A DNA stretch of 50,156 bases from an uncultured cyanobacterium (GTDB lineage: Bacteria; Cyanobacteriota; Cyanobacteriia; CACIAM-69d): assembly GCA_937883785.1 (NCBI GenBank), contig CALGDE010000023.1, forward strand, positions 1 through 50,156. The letters are read 5' to 3'. Within the stretch, counting starts at the first letter, position 1. Every line of letters begins with the position of its first letter. A program made the translations under genes and the position numbers. The notes beneath the pieces were generated by a model that had not been told where the DNA came from, searched no databases, and worked only from the letters and a program-made list of their open reading frames with translations. Shown here in pieces: positions 31,533 to 40,935 of this stretch.

Positions 31533-33368
31533 GTGGCAATTTACATTTCTGAGGTGTACGAAGGCAACGGCGGCTCCGTTAAGTATGTGGAGCTCTACAA
31601 CAGTGGAAGTACTGCTGTTGATTTCAGTGCAGGTGACTATGCCCTTCGTCGGTACTCCAACATCAATGGCACTGGCCTAGTAATCGACTTAACGGGCACT
31701 ATTGGTGCCAGCGACTTCTACGTTATTGGAAATGCCAGCACTGAGGTTGGTGGTGGAGGTCCTTTTCCTAACGGAACTTTGGATCAAACCAGCGGATCTA
31801 TCAATCACAATGGCAATGACAAGTACGAACTTGTTACCGATGCCTCTGGCACCCCGACCGTAATTGATAGCTTTGCCGCCGATAACGTTGGGGATAATAC
31901 AGACTTTGCCATTAATGCTGTTGCGTATCGAATCGCGTCCAACTTGCCTAACGATGGAAACTGGGGCAGCACAGTTCAGCCTGGCGATGGAGCTGACAGT
32001 GCCTCAGGCAACTGGCGTATATTCGATGTCTCTGCGGGTAATGCAAATGCGTTAACCGTTGGGACTCCAGGGACGAATAGCGGCGTTGAAGCTGTTGCTA
32101 ACTTGGCGATCGCCCCAACGGATGCAAACAAGGCAGAAGGGGACACCGGCACCACATCATTTACCTTCACCGTGATCCGCTCCGGCGACACCAGCGGCAT
32201 CACCGACGTTAATTTTGCCGTTACGGGCACTGCTGATGCCGCAGACTTTGGCGGCGCGGTGCCCTCTGGAACCGTTAACTTCGCGGCCAACGCCTCCACT
32301 GAAACGGTCACGATCCAGGTGTCTGGCGACACTGATGTTGAGCCGAACGAGAATTTTACGGTTACGTTGTCTGGCGCGACCGGCGGCGCGACCATCACCA
32401 CGGCGGCGGCAACGGGCACCATTCAAAATGACGACACGGGACCCACGCCAACTCCCACGCCAACTCCCACAACGCCACTGCCTCCGCCGCCTACGTTTGT
32501 TTCCACGCCGACCCTGGGGGCGATCGCCGGCAGCATCACCTTAGATTCCACCGCCAACACGTTGGTTCAGGAAACCTTGACGTTGAGCAATACGGGATCT
32601 GCCCCGTTGCAGCTCCAAAGCTTGACGCCCCAGTTCACCGCCCCTTTGCCCAACGGCATTGCCCCAACGGAAGTGCTGCTGCTGGATCCTGCCACGGGAG
32701 CGATCGCCCCCGGTGAAACCCTAACGGTGCAATTAACCTTGCGGGATGATTTGCTGCCGGGAGATTACAGTGGCACATTGGCGATCGCCACCAATGACCT
32801 CGCCAACCCCAGCGTCACCGTCCCCTTTTCCGGCAACGTCACCCTGCCCAAAGCTATGGATGTGGCACCAGTTTACGGAGCCCAACTGCCCAGCAATACG
32901 CCAATTTGGACCACCGAGGACGACATCATTGTGGGGGCGAATATTGACGGTGATGGGCGTCAGTGGCTTAACGGCAGCTCGGGCGATGATTTGATTTTCG
33001 GCAATTTGGACCGGGATGTTTTAACGGGCGGTCCCGGCAATGACAGTTTGTTTGGTGGGCGAGGGGATGATTTTCTGCGGGGTGCTGATGGAGATGACCT
33101 ACTGGCGGGCGATCACGGTGATGACACCCTGCAAGGAAACGGTGGTGCCGATGGTTTTGTGCTGGCGGAAGGCTTTGGTTCCGACGTGATTTTGGATTTT
33201 GAAGACGGGCGCGATCACCTCGTACTTGCCGCCCCTCTCACCTTCGAAAGCCTAACTTTGCAGAGCCAGGGCAACTCCACCCAAATCCTCGCTGGCGGTG
33301 AAATCCTGGCTACGGTCATCGGTGTAGATAACAGCCTGCTAACTAGCGCTGACTTTAGTTCGTTTTAG
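31533..33368 (+). CDS. RTX protein with lamin-tail and Calx-beta domains
   Basis: The product is 611 residues from GTG 31533, supported by AGGGG 7 bases upstream. It has no signal peptide. Residues 1-150 resemble a lamin-tail domain (IYISEVYEGNGGSVKYVELYN). Residues 188-302 are a Calx-beta domain (NKAEGDTGTTSFTFTVIRSG to ATGTIQNDD). A TPTPTPTPTTPLPPPP linker follows, then an Ig-like domain of about 110 residues (TLSNTGSAPLQLQSL). Residues 480-540 hold nonapeptide calcium repeats (GGPGNDSLFGGRGDDFLRG). The C-terminal tail is that of type I secretion substrates. It is probably a secreted or surface calcium-binding adhesin. No type I transporter genes lie next to it. Confidence 0.87.
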   Translation: MAIYISEVYEGNGGSVKYVELYNSGSTAVDFSAGDYALRRYSNINGTGLVIDLTGTIGASDFYVIGNASTEVGGGGPFPNGTLDQTSGSINHNGNDKYELVTDASGTPTVIDSFAADNVGDNTDFAINAVAYRIASNLPNDGNWGSTVQPGDGADSASGNWRIFDVSAGNANALTVGTPGTNSGVEAVANLAIAPTDANKAEGDTGTTSFTFTVIRSGDTSGITDVNFAVTGTADAADFGGAVPSGTVNFAANASTETVTIQVSGDTDVEPNENFTVTLSGATGGATITTAAATGTIQNDDTGPTPTPTPTPTTPLPPPPTFVSTPTLGAIAGSITLDSTANTLVQETLTLSNTGSAPLQLQSLTPQFTAPLPNGIAPTEVLLLDPATGAIAPGETLTVQLTLRDDLLPGDYSGTLAIATNDLANPSVTVPFSGNVTLPKAMDVAPVYGAQLPSNTPIWTTEDDIIVGANIDGDGRQWLNGSSGDDLIFGNLDRDVLTGGPGNDSLFGGRGDDFLRGADGDDLLAGDHGDDTLQGNGGADGFVLAEGFGSDVILDFEDGRDHLVLAAPLTFESLTLQSQGNSTQILAGGEILATVIGVDNSLLTSADFSSF

Positions 33369-33915
33369 CTCGCCAAAGTGGGATCGCTGCAGTGGCTGAC
33401 AACCCTAACGCACGCACTTGATTTTTGTATTCTGCCTAGCAGCCTTGCCCCGCGACGGCGTAATAGTCTTGTTTCAGGAGAGGGCGTAAAACTCCATATC
33501 TCTTCGTAAAACGGCATATCTTGTGTCGCAGTGCGAGTTCCTAAACTCTATATAATGTCGGAGGTATCTATGCACATCAGCTTCAACCTGTTGCCTAAGA
33601 GCTATCGCCATTCACTAGATTCAAGGGTTTGCATTGCAAAGCTTACGAGTCCTAGCTTGTTCTTCGGGCAGGGGACATCACCTGGGCAGCCCTAGAGGTC
33701 TAGAGCTAATGGATAGCGTGCCCTTAATCCGAGGAAATTATCCCAACTATTTTGCCTGTTATCTCTGTATTTGCTGTCTCCTTTTAAATCCCTGTTGCGC
33801 CTGCTGATTGCGCTGATTTGAACTTCGCTTCTTGGCGTAGACGTTGCATCTTCCAGCACGACCACCTTCCCTGGGGCGCTTCTGGGCACTCCGTCTTTCC
33901 CAACTTCGCTTCGTT
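33369..33915. other. 547-bp intergenic region upstream of a sensor kinase
   Basis: One small frame stands out: ATG 33570 to TAG 33704 (44 codons) with GGAGG 5 bases upstream (33560-33564). TATAAT at 33551-33556 is too close to that GGAGG to be its promoter. The predicted peptide (MHISFNLLPKSYRHSLDSRV at the start) matches nothing I know. The kinase frame is open upstream of ATG 33916 but lacks coding character there. Confidence 0.35.
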
Positions 33916-36345
33916 ATGAGACTCGCGTCCAACCCGTCAAACTCCCCAAATCGCCTGCCCCGTCATCTGGTGGTGGGGATCACTGTGGTGTGCCTTGTTC
34001 CTTTTGTGATGCAACTGGTGGGCATTGACTTTGGCTCGCCAAGTCCCCCGCCTCCAGATCCTTCCCTGGGCAATCTTTCGCCACCCGCCCTCAGCGATAT
34101 GCTGCACCGGTCCTTGAGCGGCAGCTTTTTGCACACTATTTTGGAGTGGAGCGCCTTTTGTACCGCAATTTTTACGGTGATCCTGTCCTTCACCTATTTC
34201 AATATCAAGCGAGATATCACCACGCCTATTCTGGGCGTTGCCCTGTTTTGCGCGGGCATGATGGACGCGTTCCACACCTTAGCCGCTGATCGCTTGATTG
34301 ATGCAGTGGCGGACAATACCAACTTGATTCCCTTCACCTGGGCCATTTGCCGGCTGTTCAACGTGCTGATTGTGCTGGTGGGGGTCAGTTTATTGCTGAT
34401 TGCCAAGCCCCACCGGTTCCGGCGGGGATCGCCGTTTATTGTGGGGGTCAGTTTGCTGTTTGGGGCGATCGCCTACGGGACGATTCGATTTTGCGCCACC
34501 AGCAACGTGCTGCCGGAAACCATGTATCCCACCATGGTGATTACCCGCCCGTGGGACGTAATTCCCCTAATTCTTTTTCTCTTTGCCGGGCTATTTATTT
34601 ACCCCCAATTTGATCGCCGCTACCCTAGCCTGTTCTCCCACGCCCTAGTTATCAGCACCATTCCTAATGTGGTGACCCAGCTTCATATGGCTTTTGGGTC
34701 GTCCACGTTGTTTGACAGCGACTTTAATGTGGCTCATTTTTTGAAAATCGTTGCTTACTTTGTGCCTTTAACGGGGTTGATTCTGGACTACAACTACACC
34801 TATCGCCACGCGGATCTCATCAACCAAAACCTTACCCTCACCCTAGAGGAACAGCGACGCACAGCGGCGGAGCTCCAGGCGTCCCAGGGGCGGCTTAAGC
34901 AGCTTAATGAGGAGCTGGAGGATCGGGTGGAGCGACGCACGGAAAAACTGGCCCAGGCGACGGCCCAGGCCCAGGCGGCTAACGAGTCGAAAAGTCGCTT
35001 TCTGGCCAATATGAGCCATGAATTGCGCACTCCCCTGAACGGCATTATGGGGTACGCTCAGGTGTTGCAAAATATGCCGGAGATACCGGTTTTGGGGCGC
35101 GATCGCCTCAACACCATTTACCAGTGCGGCGCTTACCTGCTGGCTCTCATCAACGACATCTTGGATATTTCCAAGGTGGAAGCGGGCAAAATGGAGCTTA
35201 ATCCTGATGTTTTTCATCTTCCCGCCCTGCTGGAAACCGTGATAGAGCTTTGCCGGGTACGGGCCAACCTCAAAGGGGTGGACTGTGTGCTGCAAATGGA
35301 TCCTGAGCTGCCGGTGGGGGTGGAAGCGGACGAAAAGCGCCTTCAGCAAGTATTGCTAAACCTGTTGGGAAATGGGGTGAAATTTACCGAATCGGGCACG
35401 GTGACCTTGAAGGTGAATCGAGGCAGTGGGGATCAGATTCGCTTTGAGGTGCAGGATACGGGGGTGGGGATGGACCCGGAAGACGTGGAGCAGATTTTCC
35501 AGTCTTTCCAACAGGTGGGTGATCGCCGCCAACAAACAGAGGGCACCGGGCTGGGGCTTGCCATTTGTCAGAAGCTTGTGCATTTAATGGGCGGCAATAT
35601 TCGAGTGCGCAGTGAGCGCGGAGTAGGCAGCGTCTTTTCTTTTGTCATTGACCTACCGCGGGTGGAAAACTGGTCTGAACAGCTTCAGCAAGATGGTGAA
35701 GGACAAATTGTTGGCATCCGTGATGACCGTCGACCGGTGGTGCTGGTGATTGATGATAAATGGGAAAATCGTTCCGTGCTGGTGCACCTCTTGGAACCCA
35801 TCGGATTTACCATGCACGAAGCGATCGACGCCCAAACTGGCCTTGAGCTCGCCCTGCAACTACGTCCCGATTTGATTATTTCAGACTGGTCCATGCCTGG
35901 GATGGATGCCTCCGATATGATTCGCCGGGTGCGGGCGATCGCGGATCTGATGCATATGCCCCTGTTGGTATCCTCCGCCAGCATCATGGATTCGAAGAGA
36001 GGTGAAATTATTGAATCGGGCGCTAGCGATTTCCTCAACAAGCCCGTTAATGCGACGGAGCTGTTTAAAAAGCTGAGGCACCATTTACAGTTGGACTGGG
36101 TCTATGGGGACAGCGATTCTCCGGAAGACAGTGTTCCCGATGGCGCCAACACCCTGTTCCCTAATGCCACGTCTATTACGGAAATTCACTCTCTGGCGAT
36201 GCAAGGCAATATGAATCGCATTCTTAGTTACGTGGATGATCTGGTGCAGCAGGATTCCGCGTTACGCCCCTTTGCTGAGCAAATACGCCAGTATGCCCGA
36301 GCCTTTGATGACGAAGCGATTTTGGCGTATCTTGAGCAAGCCTGA
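33916..36345 (+). CDS. membrane hybrid sensor histidine kinase
   Basis: The product is 809 residues from ATG 33916. Residues 18-290 hold about seven or eight membrane helices with His/Glu-bearing motifs (SFLHTILEWSAFCTAIF, GMMDAFHTLAADRLIDA, HMAFGSSTLF), resembling a MASE3-type sensor domain. A coiled coil (residues 300-355) leads to the HisKA site MSHELRTPLNG with His368. The HATPase has NLLGNG, VQDTGVGMDP and GTGLGLAI. A receiver domain follows with phospho-acceptor Asp657 (LIISDWSMPGMD) and LNKPVNATELF, then a C-terminal helical region. The signal is unknown. The response regulator/kinase hybrid that follows 104 bp later is a likely partner. Confidence 0.88.
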   Translation: MRLASNPSNSPNRLPRHLVVGITVVCLVPFVMQLVGIDFGSPSPPPPDPSLGNLSPPALSDMLHRSLSGSFLHTILEWSAFCTAIFTVILSFTYFNIKRDITTPILGVALFCAGMMDAFHTLAADRLIDAVADNTNLIPFTWAICRLFNVLIVLVGVSLLLIAKPHRFRRGSPFIVGVSLLFGAIAYGTIRFCATSNVLPETMYPTMVITRPWDVIPLILFLFAGLFIYPQFDRRYPSLFSHALVISTIPNVVTQLHMAFGSSTLFDSDFNVAHFLKIVAYFVPLTGLILDYNYTYRHADLINQNLTLTLEEQRRTAAELQASQGRLKQLNEELEDRVERRTEKLAQATAQAQAANESKSRFLANMSHELRTPLNGIMGYAQVLQNMPEIPVLGRDRLNTIYQCGAYLLALINDILDISKVEAGKMELNPDVFHLPALLETVIELCRVRANLKGVDCVLQMDPELPVGVEADEKRLQQVLLNLLGNGVKFTESGTVTLKVNRGSGDQIRFEVQDTGVGMDPEDVEQIFQSFQQVGDRRQQTEGTGLGLAICQKLVHLMGGNIRVRSERGVGSVFSFVIDLPRVENWSEQLQQDGEGQIVGIRDDRRPVVLVIDDKWENRSVLVHLLEPIGFTMHEAIDAQTGLELALQLRPDLIISDWSMPGMDASDMIRRVRAIADLMHMPLLVSSASIMDSKRGEIIESGASDFLNKPVNATELFKKLRHHLQLDWVYGDSDSPEDSVPDGANTLFPNATSITEIHSLAMQGNMNRILSYVDDLVQQDSALRPFAEQIRQYARAFDDEAILAYLEQA

Positions 36346-36449
36346 AGACCGACCGTTGCTAAACTTTTCTGTCTTCGCCCTTTAAACTATGGAAAAATTA
36401 CATAGAGCTCACCGATTTTCTCCCTTTCCGAACCCCAATCACTCTAACC

Positions 36450-37850
36450 ATGGCTAACGTTTCCTCTCACTTTGATACTGGGATAGGCGATGGCGATCGC
36501 GAAACGGGGTTGGTGCTGATTGTGGATGACAACCCCACCAACTTGGGGGTGCTATCTGACGTGCTTGCCCGAGCGGGATGGGAAGTGTCGGTGGCCAAGT
36601 CGGGGCAGAAGGCTCTGGATCGATGTCAGCTGATCCAGCCGGATTTGATTTTGCTGGACGTGATGATGCCGGGCATTGACGGTTTTGAAACCTGTATTCG
36701 CCTAAAAGACGACGCCCATACTCAGGATATTCCGGTCATTTTTATGACAGCCCTTTCCGATGTGGAAAATAAAGTGAGGGGCTTGGAGCTGGGGGCTGTG
36801 GACTATATTACAAAGCCATTTCAGCAGGGGGAAGTGTTGGCGCGGGCCCAGACCCACTTGCGGCTATACCGTCTACAGCAGCAGGTGAAGCAGAACAATA
36901 TTGAGCTGGAAGAACGAGTGCAGCAGCGTACTCGAGAATTGGAAGAGGCGATGGAAACCCTCAAATCCACCCACTTGCAGCTGGTGCAAACGGAGAAGAT
37001 GTCCAGTTTGGGACAGTTGGTGGCGGGCATTGCCCACGAAATTAATAATCCGATTAATTTTATCTACGGCAACCTGAGCCACGCGGATCGGTATATGAAG
37101 CTGGCGCTGGAGGCGATCGCCGTTTACCGTCCTTTGGCCTACCAAGCGGTGGGGAGTGATGTGATGCCAGAGTTAGATGAGGAAGAGCTGGAATTTGTGG
37201 AGAATGACTTTCCCAAACTTTTGGTCTCCATGCTGGCTGGTGTAGATCGAGTACGAGGGATTGTGAAGGGATTGCGCACCTTTTCCCGCATTGATGAATC
37301 CCCCTGTAAGTCGGTGGATATTCACGAAAATATCGACAGTACGCTAACAATTTTGGGCAGCCGTCTGAAAGGGATGGGCGCTTTTCCCTCCATTGAAATA
37401 GTTCAAAACTATGGCGACTTACCCCAGGTGGAATGCTACTCGGGGGAGCTAAATCAGGTGTTTATGAATCTCCTCGGCAATGGGATCGATGCTATTCATC
37501 AGCGCTACCACGAGCAGCTAGAGCATCAGGAAACGGTGGTGCCGGGGCGCATTGAAATTACAACTCGGATTAATCCCAATGGACGGGCCTGTATTGCGTT
37601 CACCGATAACGGGTGCGGCATGTCCGAAACTACCCGCCACAAAATGTTTGAGCCATTTTTTACTACCAAGCCTGTGGGGAAAGGTACGGGACTCGGCTTA
37701 GCGCTCGCTTATTCCATCGTCACCGAAAAACACCGTGGTCAGCTTGTTTGTGATTCCCAGGTGGGAGAGGGTACGCGGTTTAATGTGCATATCCCCACCA
37801 CTGGGTTTACCGTCGAAGCCAATAAAGCTGATGCCGATGGGAAACCGTAG
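36450..37850 (+). CDS. receiver-histidine kinase hybrid
   Basis: This 466-residue soluble protein has an N-terminal receiver (VLIVDDNPTNLGVL, Asp70 in LILLDVMMPGIDG, Lys in YITKPFQQGE). A coiled coil (VKQNNIELEERVQQRTRELEEA) follows. The kinase core has His196 in VAGIAHEINNPINFIYGNL, the NPxNF type of HisKA. The HATPase has NLLGNGIDAI, DNGCGMSE and GTGLGLALAYSIV. Receiver-first kinases typically take phosphate or respond to a partner and work late in a relay. Being 104 bp downstream of a hybrid sensor kinase on the same strand, it likely acts in the same pathway. No DNA-binding output is encoded beside them. Confidence 0.9.
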   Translation: MANVSSHFDTGIGDGDRETGLVLIVDDNPTNLGVLSDVLARAGWEVSVAKSGQKALDRCQLIQPDLILLDVMMPGIDGFETCIRLKDDAHTQDIPVIFMTALSDVENKVRGLELGAVDYITKPFQQGEVLARAQTHLRLYRLQQQVKQNNIELEERVQQRTRELEEAMETLKSTHLQLVQTEKMSSLGQLVAGIAHEINNPINFIYGNLSHADRYMKLALEAIAVYRPLAYQAVGSDVMPELDEEELEFVENDFPKLLVSMLAGVDRVRGIVKGLRTFSRIDESPCKSVDIHENIDSTLTILGSRLKGMGAFPSIEIVQNYGDLPQVECYSGELNQVFMNLLGNGIDAIHQRYHEQLEHQETVVPGRIEITTRINPNGRACIAFTDNGCGMSETTRHKMFEPFFTTKPVGKGTGLGLALAYSIVTEKHRGQLVCDSQVGEGTRFNVHIPTTGFTVEANKADADGKP

Positions 37851-37897
37851 TCAGTGGCAAAGCTGTCGATACGCTATGGGCAAAATGAGGGACGGAT

Positions 37898-37938
37898 CTT
37901 TAGTGGGCAGACTTTTAGTGGGCAGACTTTTAGTGGAC
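37898..37938 (+). repeat. 15-bp tandem repeat downstream of a kinase gene
   Basis: Three units of TTTTAGTGGGCAGAC-type sequence (the third ends GGACGG) begin about 48 bases after the kinase stop. It ends before the convergent recG gene. No terminator-like hairpin is evident. Confidence 0.75.
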
Positions 37939-38078
37939 GGTACATTATGGTCTGTTCGAGGAAAAACAGGACAATTTTGAATCACGTAACCAAAGCTCAG
38001 TCCGCACTCCGACTCCGCTCAGCTTTTTTCGCTGACTGTTTTACTAATTCAAGAGTTGATCATAAATAAAGCTTGCTC

Positions 38079-40709
38079 CTAAGTTAGGATTGCCCCTCCC
38101 AATAGTCGGCGGTATCGAGTTTTAAGCTCGGCGGCAATGCGGGGATAGTTTATTAGTTCAGGATCCTCCGCCATCAATGCTTCGGCAGTGGTGCGAGCCT
38201 GTTCCAACACGTCCCGGTCTTCAATTAAGCTCGCCAATGCTAAATCAGGCAGACCCGACTGACGTTTGCCTAACACTTCGCCGGGACCGCGAAATCGTAA
38301 ATCCATTTCCGCAATAAAAAATCCGTCCTGGGACTGGGCCATCACCTCCAATCGCTGCCGCGCAATTTCCCCTTTGCCGCTATTGACCAACAAACAATAG
38401 GAGCTAGACGACCCACGCCCGACTCGCCCCCGTAGCTGATGGAGCTGGGACAAGCCAAAGCGATCCGCGTGTTCAATCATCATCACCGTGGCGTTGGGGA
38501 CGTCTACGCCCACTTCGACAACGGTGGTGGAAACTAGGATTTGGGTATGGCGATCGCGAAAGGCCGTCAGCGCCGCATCCTTATCCTGGGAACTCATCCG
38601 CCCGTGCAATAGCCCCAGAGAATACTGAGGAAACACAATTTCTGACAGCTTTTTATACTCTTCAGTGGCGGATTTCAAATCGAGCTTTTCCGACTCTTCC
38701 ACCAGGGGCAAAATGATATACACTTGGCGACCCTGGGCAATTTCCCGATCCATAAGATCGTAAGCATCGGGGCGATTCCCTGGCTTGAGCACCGTGGTTT
38801 GGATAGGCTGGCGACCGGGGGGCAACTCGTCAATTTGGCTGACGTCCAAATCACCGTGAATAGTTAGCGATAAGGTGCGGGGAATAGGCGTGGCGGTCAT
38901 GGTGAGCACGTGGGGCTGGGTGCCTTTTTGCTGCAGCTTTGCCCGCTGCGCCACGCCGAACCGATGCTGCTCATCAATTACCGCCAGTCCCAGCCGATGA
39001 AACTCCACCGGATCTTGGATCAGCGCATGGGTGCCCACCAGCACCGGCAGTTCCCCCGTGCTTAGCTGGGCATGGATCTCTCGCCGCTTCTTCGCCCGTG
39101 TGGATCCCGTCAGTAATTCCACTGGCAAATGCAGCAAATTAAACCACTCCACCAGCTTGCGATAATGCTGCTCCGCCAGCACCTCCGTGGGAGCCATTAG
39201 GGCGGCCTGGTAGCCCGACTGAATTGCCGCTAAAATCGCCACGATCGCCACCACGGTCTTTCCCGATCCCACGTCTCCTTGAACTAGCCGATTCATGGGG
39301 GCGGGTTGGTTTAAATCCGCCAAAATATCGTTTGCCACCCGCTGCTGGGCTCCGGTAAATCGAAAGGGCAAAATCTCGTAAAATCGGTCGATTAATTCCC
39401 CCGTGGGAGCCAGTACAGCGCTGGTGGTGGCTTGTCGCTGCTGGTGCCGCCGCTTCAGCAAGCCTAACTGCAAATACAAAAACTCGTCGAATACCAACCG
39501 TCGGCGCGCCTGCTGGAGAATTTCATCGTCGGGGGGAAAGTGGATGGCGGTGATCGCTTCAGCAATTTTGATCACCCCGCTACGCTCCCGTACCACCCGA
39601 GGCAACGTTTCCTGCACCTTGCTCGCCGCCGGTAACACTGTGGCGATCGCTCGGCGCACCGTATCCGCCGCCACCCCCTCCGTCAGGGGATACACCGGCA
39701 CCACCCGCCCGATTTTCATGGACTGGATTTGACCCTGCGCATGATCCAGCACCTCCAAATCGGGATTATCCAATGTGATGCCGTACTTATTCTTTTTCAC
39801 CAGTCCCGACGCCGCCACCGTTTTTCCTGGTGAATAAAGCCGCTTTTGCCCCTGTTGCCATTTCACCGAGCCGTACCGCGCCCCCGCCATAAATTTTGAA
39901 ATGCGAATCTGCCCCGAAGTATCCCGCAACACCAGTTCCAAAATGCTGAGCTTGGAATTTTTAGGGCTGGTAAAACAACTGCACCGCTTCACCGTCCCCA
40001 CCACCGTCACCGTTTCCCCCGTTTCTAAGGCGCGAATATCCACCTGTCGGGCGTAATCAATGTAGTCCCGCGGATAATGGTGCAGCAGATCATCCACCGT
40101 CAGCAGCCCCAAACTTGCCAACTTCTTGGACGTGCGCGGTCCAACGCCCCGCACCTTTGTCAGGGGCGTGTCCAAGTCGTAGGTTTTGGCGTACTGATGG
40201 GCGACTTTGCCAGAAATATCCGTAGTTTTGGTGCGTTTAGGCTGGCTTTTTCCCGTGGCTTCCCGCACTCGACTGCTGGAGGACCTTGTAGGGGCGATCG
40301 CCCCCGCCTCCTCGTCTAACTTGGCTTCAACCTGTCGTCGCGCCTTAAACAAAAACTGTCGGGTTTGGGCCACCAACTGTCGGCGTAATCCCTGGGATAG
40401 GTTCCCATATCGGGCAAACTTTTCCGCCGTTTCCCGCCATCGTCGGCGATCGTCCGCCGCCAGCCCCGGTGGCACCTTGCCGAAACTTAGACACAAAAAC
40501 TCGCTAAACCGGTATTGCCGCCCCTGAATATCCTCAAATCCCCGCTCCGCCTCCACCCCCAACGCCTGCTGCAACCGGTTCCAATCCAGGGTCTCTTGCC
40601 GCTCCTCTGTATTGTAGGCGGCGGTTTCGGCGGAATTTACGTTGGAATTTACGTTTGGAGCGATCGCCTCACCCATTCCCAGCCCCCGGGGGTTATCGAT
40701 GTCCATCAA
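38079..40709 (-). CDS. recG: ATP-dependent DNA helicase RecG
   Basis: This 876-residue superfamily 2 helicase rewinds and regresses stalled replication forks. Residues about 190-330 form the wedge/OB domain (TKVRGVGPRTSKKLASLGLLTVDDLLHHYPRDYID). Helicase motifs include Walker A LVQGDVGSGKTVVAIVAIL, the DEQH box VIDEQHRFGVAQR, TATPIPRTL, and QLRGRVGRGSSSSYCLL. It ends with the RecG signature RFRGPGEVLGKRQSGLPDLALASL. Most bacterial RecG proteins are near 690 residues; cyanobacterial ones have an N-terminal extension of this size. A 12-bp in-frame duplication (40632-40655) in the extension encodes NSNVNS. Confidence 0.95.
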   Translation of the reverse strand: MMDIDNPRGLGMGEAIAPNVNSNVNSAETAAYNTEERQETLDWNRLQQALGVEAERGFEDIQGRQYRFSEFLCLSFGKVPPGLAADDRRRWRETAEKFARYGNLSQGLRRQLVAQTRQFLFKARRQVEAKLDEEAGAIAPTRSSSSRVREATGKSQPKRTKTTDISGKVAHQYAKTYDLDTPLTKVRGVGPRTSKKLASLGLLTVDDLLHHYPRDYIDYARQVDIRALETGETVTVVGTVKRCSCFTSPKNSKLSILELVLRDTSGQIRISKFMAGARYGSVKWQQGQKRLYSPGKTVAASGLVKKNKYGITLDNPDLEVLDHAQGQIQSMKIGRVVPVYPLTEGVAADTVRRAIATVLPAASKVQETLPRVVRERSGVIKIAEAITAIHFPPDDEILQQARRRLVFDEFLYLQLGLLKRRHQQRQATTSAVLAPTGELIDRFYEILPFRFTGAQQRVANDILADLNQPAPMNRLVQGDVGSGKTVVAIVAILAAIQSGYQAALMAPTEVLAEQHYRKLVEWFNLLHLPVELLTGSTRAKKRREIHAQLSTGELPVLVGTHALIQDPVEFHRLGLAVIDEQHRFGVAQRAKLQQKGTQPHVLTMTATPIPRTLSLTIHGDLDVSQIDELPPGRQPIQTTVLKPGNRPDAYDLMDREIAQGRQVYIILPLVEESEKLDLKSATEEYKKLSEIVFPQYSLGLLHGRMSSQDKDAALTAFRDRHTQILVSTTVVEVGVDVPNATVMMIEHADRFGLSQLHQLRGRVGRGSSSSYCLLVNSGKGEIARQRLEVMAQSQDGFFIAEMDLRFRGPGEVLGKRQSGLPDLALASLIEDRDVLEQARTTAEALMAEDPELINYPRIAAELKTRYRRLLGGAILT
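40632..40655 (-). repeat. 12-bp in-frame tandem duplication in recG
   Basis: GGAATTTACGTT is repeated exactly, adding residues to the variable N-terminal extension of RecG without disturbing the frame. Confidence 0.85.
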
Positions 40710-40785
40710 AACCCATCAATGCCACATCGCCTCTGCCATTCCACCCTAACAACAAAAATATGGGCGCTGCATTATTTGACGCCCT

Positions 40786-40872
40786 TACTTAATGCCCCTG
40801 TACTTAATGTCCCTGTGCGGAGACTCTATTTTAGGCGCTCAAATTAAGCTTAAGCACTCAAATTAAGTGTTC
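40786..40872. repeat. two short tandem repeats upstream of recG
   Basis: CTTAATG(C/T)CCCTGT occurs twice (about 40787-40817). CACTCAAATTAAG-like units of about 19 bases follow at about 40838-40875. They lie in the 226-bp gap between recG and the hybrid kinase gene, which otherwise has no feature. Confidence 0.65.
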
Positions 40873-40935
40873 AAAAAACACTCAAACCCTAACGCCTAAA
40901 ACCAAGATAATGCTGGAAAATATTTATTGGTGGCG

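Noticed and set aside
37898-37938. Possible CRISPR-like array
   Set aside because: Units are 15 bp in direct contact with no spacers; the same applies to all other tandem repeats in the window, and no cas genes are present.
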